Assembly: GCF_042658365.1 (NCBI RefSeq)
Contig: NZ_JBHSQC010000011.1
Source of the DNA: Carnobacterium_A antarcticum
Lineage (GTDB): Bacteria > Bacillota > Bacilli > Lactobacillales > Carnobacteriaceae
DNA length: 64,000 nt
Strand: one strand, 5' to 3'
The notes under the pieces are model-generated. The model saw only the letters and a list, made by a program, of their open reading frames with translations, did not search any database and had not been told where the DNA came from. The translations under genes and the position numbers were made by a program. Of the stretch, positions 1-7,989 are shown one piece after another; within the stretch, counting starts at the first letter, position 1; each line of letters begins with the position of its first letter.

Positions 1-1301
1 CTATTTTAGAAACATTTGGTACTTCTTTTGGAATTGATTACAGCGCTGAAGCTGGTGGACAAAGCGGATTAAAATTAATTGCTGGTGTTAAAACATTAGA
101 CACTGGTGTTTTAGGAGCCATTGCAATTGCATCTTTAGCTATTTATCTGCACAATCGGTTCTTTGAGAAAAAATTACCGGATTTCCTAGGTATTTTCCAA
201 GGATCGGCTCTTGTCGGAGTTATTGGTTTCTTTGTTATGTTGGTAGTAGCATTTTTGACTTCATGGATTTGGCCAAATGTACAACAAGGCATTTTATCTT
301 TACAAAATGTTATGGTCAATTCAGGTAATCTCGGTGTTTTCCTGTATATCTTTTTGGAAAAAGCATTACTTCCAACTGGATTGCATCACTTTATCTATAC
401 ACCGTTCCAGTATGGTCCGGCAGTAGTTGAAGGAGGAACCGCACTTTATTGGATAGAACATCTGCGTGAATTTGCAAACTCGACAGTTTCATTAAAACAA
501 CTATTTCCTGAAGGCGGCTTTGCATTGCAAGGGATCTCTAACTGGTTTGGAATCCCCGGAATTGCTTTAGCGTTTTATTCTACAGCTAAACCAGAAAATC
601 GTAAAAAAGTACTTGCCTTATTAATTCCTGGAGTATTAACAGCAGTTTTTGCTGGTATTACCGAACCATTTGATTATACGTTCTTATTCATTGCGCCTAT
701 TTTATTTTTAGTCCATGCATTATTAGCAGCGACTATGGCAACAACAATGTATATGTTCGGAGTTGTCGGAGATATGCAAGGAGGCGTAATTGAGCTGATT
801 GCAAAGAATATAATACCTATGGGTGCTAATCATTGGCAAACGTATACCATTCTAATAATACTTGGAATTATTTTTGCTGCAATTTACTTCTTTATATTTA
901 GGTTTTTAATCCTTAAGTTTGACTTTAAAACACCTGGAAGAAGTGAAACTGAAGAAGAAGTGGAATTATATACAAAAAAAGATTACAAAAATAAGAAAGA
1001 TAAAACATCCTCAGAAGGAAATGCTTATCGAGATCAAGCAATCGTTTATTTGGAAGCGCTTGGAGGATCAGAAAATATTGTAGATATAAGTAATTGCGCT
1101 ACTCGTTTGCGGATTACGGTAGCAGATGAGTCTAAAGTGAGAAGTGATGAAGCCTTTACTAAAGGCAAAGCACATGGAGTAGTAAGAAATGGTAAAGCTT
1201 TTCAAGTAATAGTGGGATTGTCCGTTCCTCAAGTTAGAGAAGAATTTGAAACACTTGTTAATGATCAAGCTAAAATAATGACTAATGAACAAACTGTATG
1301 A
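1..1301 (+). CDS. PTS alpha-glucoside-type transporter EIIBC, 5' end missing
   Basis: The reading frame is open from base 3, so the gene starts before the window. The visible part is the later EIIC membrane domain (many hydrophobic segments; a GITEPFDYTFLFIAP stretch typical of the glucose/maltose EIIC superfamily, followed by HALLAATMAT) and then a cytoplasmic EIIB domain with the phospho-cysteine motif NCATRLRIT. The wording around VVEGGTALYWIEHL resembles the MalP-like alpha-glucoside group, where the protein imports and phosphorylates maltose or related glucosides with a separate EIIA. No EIIA domain follows the B domain. A methionine codon at 237 is internal and is not the start. A strong terminator follows 29 bases after the stop. 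The substrate is inferred from family resemblance only. Confidence 0.85.
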   Translation, partial: ILETFGTSFGIDYSAEAGGQSGLKLIAGVKTLDTGVLGAIAIASLAIYLHNRFFEKKLPDFLGIFQGSALVGVIGFFVMLVVAFLTSWIWPNVQQGILSLQNVMVNSGNLGVFLYIFLEKALLPTGLHHFIYTPFQYGPAVVEGGTALYWIEHLREFANSTVSLKQLFPEGGFALQGISNWFGIPGIALAFYSTAKPENRKKVLALLIPGVLTAVFAGITEPFDYTFLFIAPILFLVHALLAATMATTMYMFGVVGDMQGGVIELIAKNIIPMGANHWQTYTILIILGIIFAAIYFFIFRFLILKFDFKTPGRSETEEEVELYTKKDYKNKKDKTSSEGNAYRDQAIVYLEALGGSENIVDISNCATRLRITVADESKVRSDEAFTKGKAHGVVRNGKAFQVIVGLSVPQVREEFETLVNDQAKIMTNEQTV

Positions 1302-1330
1302 ATATAAAGTATTTTTTATAAGTAATTCAA

Positions 1331-1366
1331 TACAAAACCTAACGAATAAAATCGTTAGGTTTTGTA
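1331..1366 (+). terminator. intrinsic terminator after the PTS gene
   Basis: A perfect 15-bp inverted repeat (1331-1345 with 1352-1366) around a 6-base loop. The 3' arm ends in a T-rich stretch. It closes the PTS transcription unit. Confidence 0.85.
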
Positions 1367-1419
1367 TTGTTTCATACTAGAATGCAAGGAAAAATAAGAA
1401 TCATTTTTAGGAGGACTCT

Positions 1420-2274
1420 ATGCTCACTTACATCACTGCGTCTTTACCTATTTTAGGATGGGGATTTATGCCAATAATTGCTAATTTAAGAAAAAGTTCC
1501 CCGGTCGAACAACTTTTAGGTACAGCTATTTTTGCGTTTATCTTCTCGATAATTACTTCGCTCATTATGAAACCTGAAATTACACTTTTTTCCTTTACAG
1601 TTAGTTTTATATCGGGCATTTTTTGGAGTATTGGGCAATTATTTCAATTTAAAGCTATTCAGCTTTCATCTGTATCTAAAATTATGCCTTTATCTAATGG
1701 TTCTCAATTGATCTTTATTTCTTTTACGTCAGTACTATTATTCCGTGAATGGACCAACAGTAAAATGTATATTATTGGGACTTTGTCTATTATAATGATC
1801 GTTATCGGAATTCTATGCACAAATTATCAGCAAACAAAGTCAGATGAAAGTAAAAAATATAATTCATATGGCTGGACCTTGCTCTCTTCGTTATTTCTTA
1901 TGCTGTATGTACTAACAAACCAACTGTTTTCTATTGAAGGGTATCAAATAATCTTACCGCAATCTGTTGGTATGCTTATCGCTTCTAGTATTATTTATCT
2001 ACATTATTTTGAAGGAAGTTTTTCTTTTTCAAATCTAAACTATAATTTAATAACTGGGTTTTCTTGGTCCATTGCAAATCTAGGAATGTTTCTGACTACT
2101 ATCCAGTTAGGTGTAGCAACAAGTTTTAGTATTTCTCAAAGTTGTGTAATTGTTGCAACTTTAGGAGGCGTATTTTTTTTCAAAGAAAAGAAAACACGTA
2201 AAGAATGGCTTTTTATTTTATTAGGAATTGTTTTAATTATGGGTGGAGTTTTTTCCTTAGGAACTTTAAAATAA
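1420..2274 (+). CDS. GRP-family sugar uptake protein (GlcU/RhaT type)
   Basis: A 284-residue protein of about ten hydrophobic segments, matching the glucose/ribose porter (GRP) family in length and pattern (opening MLTYITASLPILGWGFMPII, and WSIGQLFQFKAI around residue 70). Members such as GlcU import glucose by proton symport without phosphorylation. A GGAGGA ribosome site lies just before the ATG. It sits in its own unit between the PTS terminator and a 360-base upstream region of phnD, so its sugar is not fixed by context; its neighbour suggests carbohydrate use. No regulator is adjacent. Confidence 0.8.
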   Translation: MLTYITASLPILGWGFMPIIANLRKSSPVEQLLGTAIFAFIFSIITSLIMKPEITLFSFTVSFISGIFWSIGQLFQFKAIQLSSVSKIMPLSNGSQLIFISFTSVLLFREWTNSKMYIIGTLSIIMIVIGILCTNYQQTKSDESKKYNSYGWTLLSSLFLMLYVLTNQLFSIEGYQIILPQSVGMLIASSIIYLHYFEGSFSFSNLNYNLITGFSWSIANLGMFLTTIQLGVATSFSISQSCVIVATLGGVFFFKEKKTRKEWLFILLGIVLIMGGVFSLGTLK

Positions 2275-2514
2275 ATTATGCGAAATTAATATTAATGTTT
2301 ACAATAATGTTTTCACAGCGTAAATTTAACAATTGCGCAATGCACTTACTGGTGAATTAATTGTTTTCTGTCGATTCAGTGCGGTTTTTCTCCGCTAGCA
2401 TTAACAAAAAAAGCAATGATCCAGCTGCCTTTTTTGAAAAAACTGTTTTTATAAGAAGCGAACGTACATGTGTATTTATTGTTGATTATTCGTATCATAG
2501 TTGTAAAGTTAATG

Positions 2515-2528
2515 TAAAAGCGTTAACA
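2515..2528. promoter_or_regulatory. candidate cre (CcpA) site upstream of phnD
   Basis: TAAAAGCGTTAACA agrees with the cre consensus TGWAANCGNTNWCA at 13 of 14 positions (second base differs). It lies 107 bases before the chosen phnD start. Binding is inferred. The rest of 2275-2635 shows no gene. Confidence 0.4.
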
Positions 2529-2635
2529 GGGTATTGATAATTCATAAAATAACATTTATACTGATAAAGGACTTAAGAGTGGGTTTGCTGCTTTTGGGTT
2601 ACATATTAGCTCTTTTAGGGAGGAAAATCAGTAAA

Positions 2636-3574
2636 ATGAAAAACATGAAAAAGTTTGTTTTATTCGGTTTAAGTTTGGCAGTGACGGCTACGTTAGCAGC
2701 ATGTGGCGGAGGTTCGGACAGCAGTGAGGGTACCCAGACAGATGAAGGGTATGTGCCTAAAACATTGAAAGTTCAGTTTGTTCCTTCTCAAGCAGCAGAA
2801 ACGCTTGAAGCTAAAGCAAAACCGTTAGAAGATTTACTGGAAGCGGAATTAGACATTCCGGTTGAAGTAAGTGTTTCTACTGATTACAATACCATTATTG
2901 AAGCGATGTCTTCAGAACAAATCGATATTGGATTCTTACCTCCAAATGCTTATGTATTAGCCAATGAACAAAGCGATGCAAAAGTATTGTTACAAGCACA
3001 ACGCTATGGTGTTGAACAACCAGGCGGAAAACCAACGGACGAGTTAGTTGATTCTTACAGCTCAATGATCGTGGTAAAAACAGGCAGCGATATTAAAAAT
3101 TTAGAAGACTTAAAAGGCAAAACCATTGCAACACAAGACGTAACGTCTTCAGCAGGTTATGTTTGGCCAGCAGCTGAAATGAAAAAAGCCGGCGTGGATA
3201 TTGAAAACAGCGACATTACAACTGTACAAGTAAAAGGACATGACCAAGCCATTCTATCCGTATTGAACGGCGATGTCGATGCAGCGTTTGTCTTTGAAGA
3301 TGCCCGCAACAACGTAGTGAAAGACGTTCCGGATATTTTTGAAAAAGTTGAACCGATGTACATTACTGAACCGATTCCAAATGACACGATCACAGCTCGT
3401 GCAGATATGAGTCCGGAATGGAATAAAAAAATCCAAGATGCTTTTATTGCTATCGGAGCATCTGAAGAAGGCAGACAAATTATTTCTGATATCTATTCTC
3501 ATGAAGGATATGTCGTATCAGATGACAGCAATTTTGATATTGTAAGAGAATACGCTAAAGAAGTTGGACAATAG
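2636..3574 (+). CDS. phnD: phosphonate-type ABC transporter substrate-binding lipoprotein
   Basis: A 312-residue lipoprotein: signal peptide with a lipobox LAAC placing the lipidated cysteine at residue 23, then a PhnD-like periplasmic-binding fold (LKVQFVPSQAAETLEAKAKPLEDLL; later STDYNTIIEAMSSEQIDIGFLPPNAY). The ATG at 2636 follows an AGGGAGG ribosome site at 2617-2624; an in-frame start further upstream would add 34 residues that do not look like a signal peptide. The family binds phosphonates, phosphite or phosphate esters. It precedes phnC and two phnE genes, but a terminator lies between, so the binding protein is probably made in excess. No C-P lyase or phosphonatase gene is in the window, so the ligand is open. 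Confidence 0.88.
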   Translation: MKNMKKFVLFGLSLAVTATLAACGGGSDSSEGTQTDEGYVPKTLKVQFVPSQAAETLEAKAKPLEDLLEAELDIPVEVSVSTDYNTIIEAMSSEQIDIGFLPPNAYVLANEQSDAKVLLQAQRYGVEQPGGKPTDELVDSYSSMIVVKTGSDIKNLEDLKGKTIATQDVTSSAGYVWPAAEMKKAGVDIENSDITTVQVKGHDQAILSVLNGDVDAAFVFEDARNNVVKDVPDIFEKVEPMYITEPIPNDTITARADMSPEWNKKIQDAFIAIGASEEGRQIISDIYSHEGYVVSDDSNFDIVREYAKEVGQ

Positions 3575-3625
3575 AAGCACCATATTTTTACAATGAGATG
3601 TTCTCTGCCTTTAGTAAATGGATTG

Positions 3626-3666
3626 AAAAAGGTTATCTTTGGTTAAATCCGAGGATAACCTTTTTT
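3626..3666 (+). terminator. terminator between phnD and phnC
   Basis: A 12-bp stem (AAAAAGGTTATC with GATAACCTTTTT) and a T run. It would attenuate read-through from phnD into the ATPase and permease genes. Confidence 0.8.
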
Positions 3667-3770
3667 CATTCTGTTACTGCCCAATAGTTCTAGTAAAAAA
3701 AGCGGGGATACTTTACACTATAGAAGACAAATTATTTGTATGATATTAAAGAAATTGGAGGAGAAGAAAA

Positions 3771-4574
3771 ATGGGACCCATTGTCGATAAAAAAGCATCG
3801 ATTATTTCTTTTCAAAATGTAAGCAAAATCTATCCGAACGGAGTCCAAGGACTAAAGGACTTAAACATTGATATCAAACAAGGAGAATTCGTGATAGTCG
3901 TCGGCTTGTCTGGTGCGGGAAAAAGTACGATGCTGCGGGCCATCAACCGTCTGCACGAAATTACTTCCGGAGATATTCAAATCGATGGAAAATCGATCAC
4001 AAAGGCAAAAGGCAAAGAATTGCGCTTGATTCGCCGAGATATCGGCATGATTTTTCAAAGCTTCAACTTGGTCAAACGGTCAACGGTGTTGCGAAACGTT
4101 TTATCCGGTCGTGTAGCTTATCATTCGACGCTTAAAACGATGTTTGGGTTATTTCCAAAAGAAGACAAACAGCTTGCTTATGAAGCTTTGCAGCGCGTCA
4201 ATTTGGCAGAAAAAGTCTATACACGTGCTGATGAATTGTCTGGCGGACAGCAACAACGGGTCTCGATTGCTCGCGCGTTGACGCAAGAACCCAAAATTAT
4301 TTTAGCTGATGAACCGGTAGCCTCATTAGACCCGGTCACAACAGAAAAAGTGATGGACGATTTATTGCGGATCAATCACGAATTGGGCATAACGATCGTC
4401 GTGAACTTGCACTCAGTTGATTTAGCCCGTCAATACGGCACAAGAATTATTGGGTTACGTGATGGAGAAGTTGTCTTTGATGGTCCAGTAGCAAAAGCCA
4501 CAGATGAAACGTTACGCGGCATCTATGGTGAAAAAATTCTGGAAGAGCCTAAACCTGAGGGGGTTACTGTATGA
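3771..4574 (+). CDS. phnC: phosphonate-type ABC transporter ATP-binding protein
   Basis: A 267-residue ABC ATPase: Walker A GLSGAGKST at residues 45-53, Q-loop in MIFQSFNLV, signature LSGGQ at 156-160, Walker B IILADEP and H-loop histidine in NLHSVD. It matches PhnC, which powers import with two PhnE permeases and PhnD. The ribosome site GGAGGAG precedes the ATG. Its stop overlaps the next gene in an ATGA, indicating translational coupling with phnE. The PhnC assignment rests on overall sequence and the downstream phnE pair. Confidence 0.9.
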   Translation: MGPIVDKKASIISFQNVSKIYPNGVQGLKDLNIDIKQGEFVIVVGLSGAGKSTMLRAINRLHEITSGDIQIDGKSITKAKGKELRLIRRDIGMIFQSFNLVKRSTVLRNVLSGRVAYHSTLKTMFGLFPKEDKQLAYEALQRVNLAEKVYTRADELSGGQQQRVSIARALTQEPKIILADEPVASLDPVTTEKVMDDLLRINHELGITIVVNLHSVDLARQYGTRIIGLRDGEVVFDGPVAKATDETLRGIYGEKILEEPKPEGVTV

Positions 4575-5359
4575 AGTCCCATTCTTCAGCCTTGCCCAAA
4601 GGAAAAAGCAAAGTAAAAAATCTGATTTGGGCTATTTTATTTGTACTTATTTTTCTTTACAGTGCGGATCTTTCTGGAGTGCAAATGGGGCGTTTATTTG
4701 GCAATATGAAGCAAATGACCGTTATTTTGAAACAAATGGCTTCACCAGATTGGAGTTACATAAGCATTGTCATTCAGCCTTTATTAGAAACTATTCAAAT
4801 GGCGATTATTGGAACAACTTTTGGAGCGTTGGTTGCTTTACCGTTTTCTTTAGTAGCTGCTCGAAATATCGTTAAAAATCCAGTGATCAATGGTGTTCTA
4901 CGGTTCGTTTTGAATATCGTACGGACAGTTCCCGACTTAATGTTGGCTGCCGTATTCGTAGCGATCGTAGGAATCGGACCGGTTGCCGGTGTTATTACCT
5001 TATCCGTCTTTTCTTTCGGAATGATCTCAAAATTATTTTATGAAGCGATCGAAACGATCGATGAAGGACCGGTCGAAGCGTTAACGGCTTCCGGTGCAAA
5101 TAAAATGCAGATCATTCGGTACGCTATTTTTCCGCAAGTCAGCAGTCACTTTTTCAGTTATTTCTTGTACTGTTTTGAGATCAATGTCCGGGCATCCACC
5201 GTTTTAGGGTATATTGGAGCCGGCGGGATCGGTATTTTCTTGCAACGGTCACTGAGCCAATTCAGATACGATAGAACAGCTGTCATTGTTATTGTGATTT
5301 TCTTGGTGGTGCTGGTCATTGATGCCATCAGTAACAAACTAAGGGAGAGATTACTATAA
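4571..5359 (+). CDS. phnE: phosphonate-type ABC transporter permease, first copy
   Basis: A 262-residue inner-membrane permease with about six hydrophobic segments and the binding-protein-dependent transport loop near the C-terminal third (EALTASGANKMQIIRYAIFPQ, the EAA coupling helix that docks on PhnC). It overlaps phnC by four bases and phnE copy two by one base (TAATG), so the three are co-translated. Tandem phnE genes forming a heterodimeric channel are common in Firmicutes phn operons. Confidence 0.9.
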   Translation: MKSHSSALPKGKSKVKNLIWAILFVLIFLYSADLSGVQMGRLFGNMKQMTVILKQMASPDWSYISIVIQPLLETIQMAIIGTTFGALVALPFSLVAARNIVKNPVINGVLRFVLNIVRTVPDLMLAAVFVAIVGIGPVAGVITLSVFSFGMISKLFYEAIETIDEGPVEALTASGANKMQIIRYAIFPQVSSHFFSYFLYCFEINVRASTVLGYIGAGGIGIFLQRSLSQFRYDRTAVIVIVIFLVVLVIDAISNKLRERLL

Positions 5360-6147
5360 TGCTACCAACTCAACCAAAGAAAAACAGGTACAAAACGATT
5401 CTGATCGTCCTTATTTTGGTCGCAATCTATGTTTGGGCTTTTGCAGGGATTCCATTTGGCGGCATTAAAGATACTGCCGGCAGTGTATCCAAAGCTATTT
5501 TTAGCGGCTTGATCCATCCTGACTGGAGTTACGTGTATATGGGCGACGGCGAAGATTTGGTCAGTTTATTGATTGAAACGATTGCGATCGCGTTTTTAGG
5601 AACCTTTATATCAGCTGTTTTAAGTTTGCCATTTGCTTTCTGGGCAGCGCGCAATAAGAAAAACAAACGGTTTGTTTCAACGACAGGTAAATTTGTTCTA
5701 ACCGCTATTCGGACTTTTCCGGAAATCGTTCTGGCTATTATGTTTATCAAAACCGTTGGACCGGGGTCGTTTGCGGGTGTCTTGGCCGTTAGTATCCATT
5801 CCATCGGGATGTTAGCTAAATTATATAGTGAAGCCATTGAAAATATGGATCAAGGACCATCGGAATCGATCATCAGTGCGGGCGGAAACAAAATCGATGT
5901 GTTGTTTTTTGCAACATTGCCGCAATTGGTTCCTGAATTTATTTCTTATACGCTTTACCGTTTCGAATTAGCGGTTCGTTCAGCATCTATTTTAGGGATC
6001 GTAGGAGCCGGCGGAATCGGAACTCCAATGATCTTTGCGATCGATGCCCGTTCATGGGACCGTGTCGGTATCATTCTGATTGGAATCATTGTCATGGTTA
6101 CACTGATCGATTTCCTCTCTGGAGCTTTAAGAAAAAAATTAGTCTAA
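5359..6147 (+). CDS. phnE: phosphonate-type ABC transporter permease, second copy
   Basis: A second 262-residue PhnE-like permease, similar in plan to the preceding one (both carry the WSY motif near residue 60, the AIE(T/N)(I/M)D(E/Q)GP segment and a YIGAGGIG or VGAGGIG motif), consistent with duplication. Its EAA loop reads ESIISAGGNKIDVLFFATLPQ. Together the two should form the membrane channel. The unit ends at a terminator before the nucleotidase gene. Confidence 0.9.
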   Translation: MLPTQPKKNRYKTILIVLILVAIYVWAFAGIPFGGIKDTAGSVSKAIFSGLIHPDWSYVYMGDGEDLVSLLIETIAIAFLGTFISAVLSLPFAFWAARNKKNKRFVSTTGKFVLTAIRTFPEIVLAIMFIKTVGPGSFAGVLAVSIHSIGMLAKLYSEAIENMDQGPSESIISAGGNKIDVLFFATLPQLVPEFISYTLYRFELAVRSASILGIVGAGGIGTPMIFAIDARSWDRVGIILIGIIVMVTLIDFLSGALRKKLV

Positions 6148-6255
6148 TTGCGATGATGTTTTAGCTGGACTGCTAGACATCTGAAGTTAATTTAAGCAAC
6201 TATTTAAAAACCGGGACGAACTACTGACAAAATGCAGTGTGTTTGTCTCAAACAA

Positions 6256-6292
6256 AAGGCCAGACAAGAAGCACGCTTTCTTGTTTGGCCTT
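6256..6292 (+). terminator. terminator after the phn permeases
   Basis: A 15-bp stem with one G-T pair (6256-6270 with 6278-6292) and a 7-base loop. It separates phnE from the nucleotidase gene. Confidence 0.75.
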
Positions 6293-6313
6293 CTTTAAAA
6301 TAAAGAGGATGTT

Positions 6314-7897
6314 ATGAAAGGAACTACTAAAATGAAACTAACGATTTTAGCGACTAGTGATATGCACGGTTATATTAAACCAAGTAACTTCGGTGCTAAA
6401 GAACAAGATATGCCTTTTGGTTCAGCAAAAGCTGCAACCATTATCAAAGAAAAAAAAGCTGCAGCAGCAGGGCCAGTGCTGACGATTGAAAACGGTGATT
6501 TTATCCAAGGCTCACCGTTAAGTTATTATATTGCCAGACGCAAAACGCCGAATGATCCTTCTGATTTAGTAAATGTTTTGAATTTGATCGATTACGATGC
6601 TGCTGTATTAGGCAATCATGAATTCAACTATGGAAAAGACTATCTGCAGCAAGCTATTGCCGCTGCTAAACACCCGATTTTGGCAGCTAACATCGTCAAT
6701 GAACAAGGGGAGCCGGCTTTTGGCAAAGCATATGAAATTTTTGAAAAAGGTGGAGTTAAAATCGCCGTTTTAGGCATGACAACTCAGTATATTCCAAACT
6801 GGGAACACCCCACCCATATCCATGGGTTAACCTTTAAGAGTATTGTAGACACCGCAAAAGAGTACGTTCCTAAATTAAGAGAATTAGCGGATGTGGTCGT
6901 GGTGAGTTACCACGGCGGATTTGAAAAAGAGCTGAAGACTGGAGAGCCGACCGAAGCTTTGACTGGTGAAAATGAAGGTTATGAGCTAGTGACGCAAGTG
7001 GCAGGAATCGATGCGTTGATCACAGGACACCAACACCGTGTGATTGCGACTAAATTAAACGGTGTTCCAATCATTCAACCTGGCTTCCGCGGAGAATACG
7101 TCGGAGAGATCACCTTAACTCTTGAACAAAATACTCAAGGGACTTATGTGGTAACCGACAGCGAAGCGCAATTACTAGAAACCGGCAACGCAATCCCGGA
7201 TGCAGCCGTATTATCTTCTTTAGCAGAATTGTCTGAAGAAGTAGAAGAGTGGCTGGATCAACCGTTAGGCAAAGTAGAAGGCGATATGACCATTCAAGAT
7301 GCCGACAAAGCTCGTTTGACGGAACACCCTTATGTGGAATTTATCCAGAAAGTTCAAATGGATGCGACTGGAACCGATATTTCCGGAACGGCGTTATTCA
7401 ATAATGAAGGAAAAGGATTTGGCTCGATCATTACGATGCGCGATGTCGTGACCAATTATATTTATCCGAACACACTAGCAGTCTTGCGCATCTCAGGAGA
7501 GGATCTAAAAGCAGCCTTGGAGCAATCAGCTGCCTTTTTCCAAGCAGAAACAGATGGAACGATTGGGATCAATCCGCAGTTTATCGAACCTAAACCACAG
7601 TATTACAATTATGATATGTATGAAGGCATTGAATACACGATCAATGTGAAACGACCGATTGGAGAACGGATCACAACCTTATTGTACAAGGGACAACCAA
7701 TTCACGCAGCAGATTGGTTTGACGTAACAGCCAATCAATACCGGGCTGTCGGCGGTGGAAACTATGGCATGTATAGCGCAGATAAAATTATAAAAGAAGT
7801 TCAAAAAGACATGACCGAATTGATTGCAGATTACTTGGTAGAACATCCGGTTATTTTTGCTGAAACCAATGATAATTTTAAAGTAGTAATGGAATAA
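6314..7897 (+). CDS. 5'-nucleotidase / 2',3'-cyclic phosphodiesterase family metallophosphatase
   Basis: A 527-residue two-domain enzyme. The N-terminal calcineurin-like domain carries the dimetal ligands in TSDMHGY, GDFIQGSPLS, GNHEFNYG, SYHGG and GHQHR; the C-terminal domain (from about residue 310) is the 5'-nucleotidase substrate-binding domain. The family releases phosphate from nucleotides, cyclic nucleotides or related esters. Unlike secreted YfkN/CpdB-type relatives it has no signal peptide, membrane anchor or LPXTG signal, so it should act in the cytoplasm. The next gene upstream is the phn importer, which suggests that this enzyme hydrolyses phosphate esters after uptake; that link is inference. 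An AGAGGA ribosome site precedes the ATG at 6314; ATG 6332 is a possible alternative. Confidence 0.85.
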   Translation: MKGTTKMKLTILATSDMHGYIKPSNFGAKEQDMPFGSAKAATIIKEKKAAAAGPVLTIENGDFIQGSPLSYYIARRKTPNDPSDLVNVLNLIDYDAAVLGNHEFNYGKDYLQQAIAAAKHPILAANIVNEQGEPAFGKAYEIFEKGGVKIAVLGMTTQYIPNWEHPTHIHGLTFKSIVDTAKEYVPKLRELADVVVVSYHGGFEKELKTGEPTEALTGENEGYELVTQVAGIDALITGHQHRVIATKLNGVPIIQPGFRGEYVGEITLTLEQNTQGTYVVTDSEAQLLETGNAIPDAAVLSSLAELSEEVEEWLDQPLGKVEGDMTIQDADKARLTEHPYVEFIQKVQMDATGTDISGTALFNNEGKGFGSIITMRDVVTNYIYPNTLAVLRISGEDLKAALEQSAAFFQAETDGTIGINPQFIEPKPQYYNYDMYEGIEYTINVKRPIGERITTLLYKGQPIHAADWFDVTANQYRAVGGGNYGMYSADKIIKEVQKDMTELIADYLVEHPVIFAETNDNFKVVME

Positions 7898-7902
7898 AAA
7901 AT

Positions 7903-7952
7903 AAAACGATAAGGAGACCTAAGACTTATATCTTAGCTCCTTATCGTTTTTT
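7903..7952. terminator. bidirectional terminator between convergent genes
   Basis: Long stem with a 2-base bulge and A/T tracts on both sides, placed between the nucleotidase (plus) and the ABC permease (minus). Confidence 0.75.
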
Positions 7953-7989
7953 CATATAGAGAAATCTCTTAGATCATGTTGCATTACGT

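Noticed and set aside
4504..4875. A 123-codon plus-strand open frame across the phnC-phnE junction
   Set aside because: Out of frame with both genes, no ribosome site, no recognisable motif.
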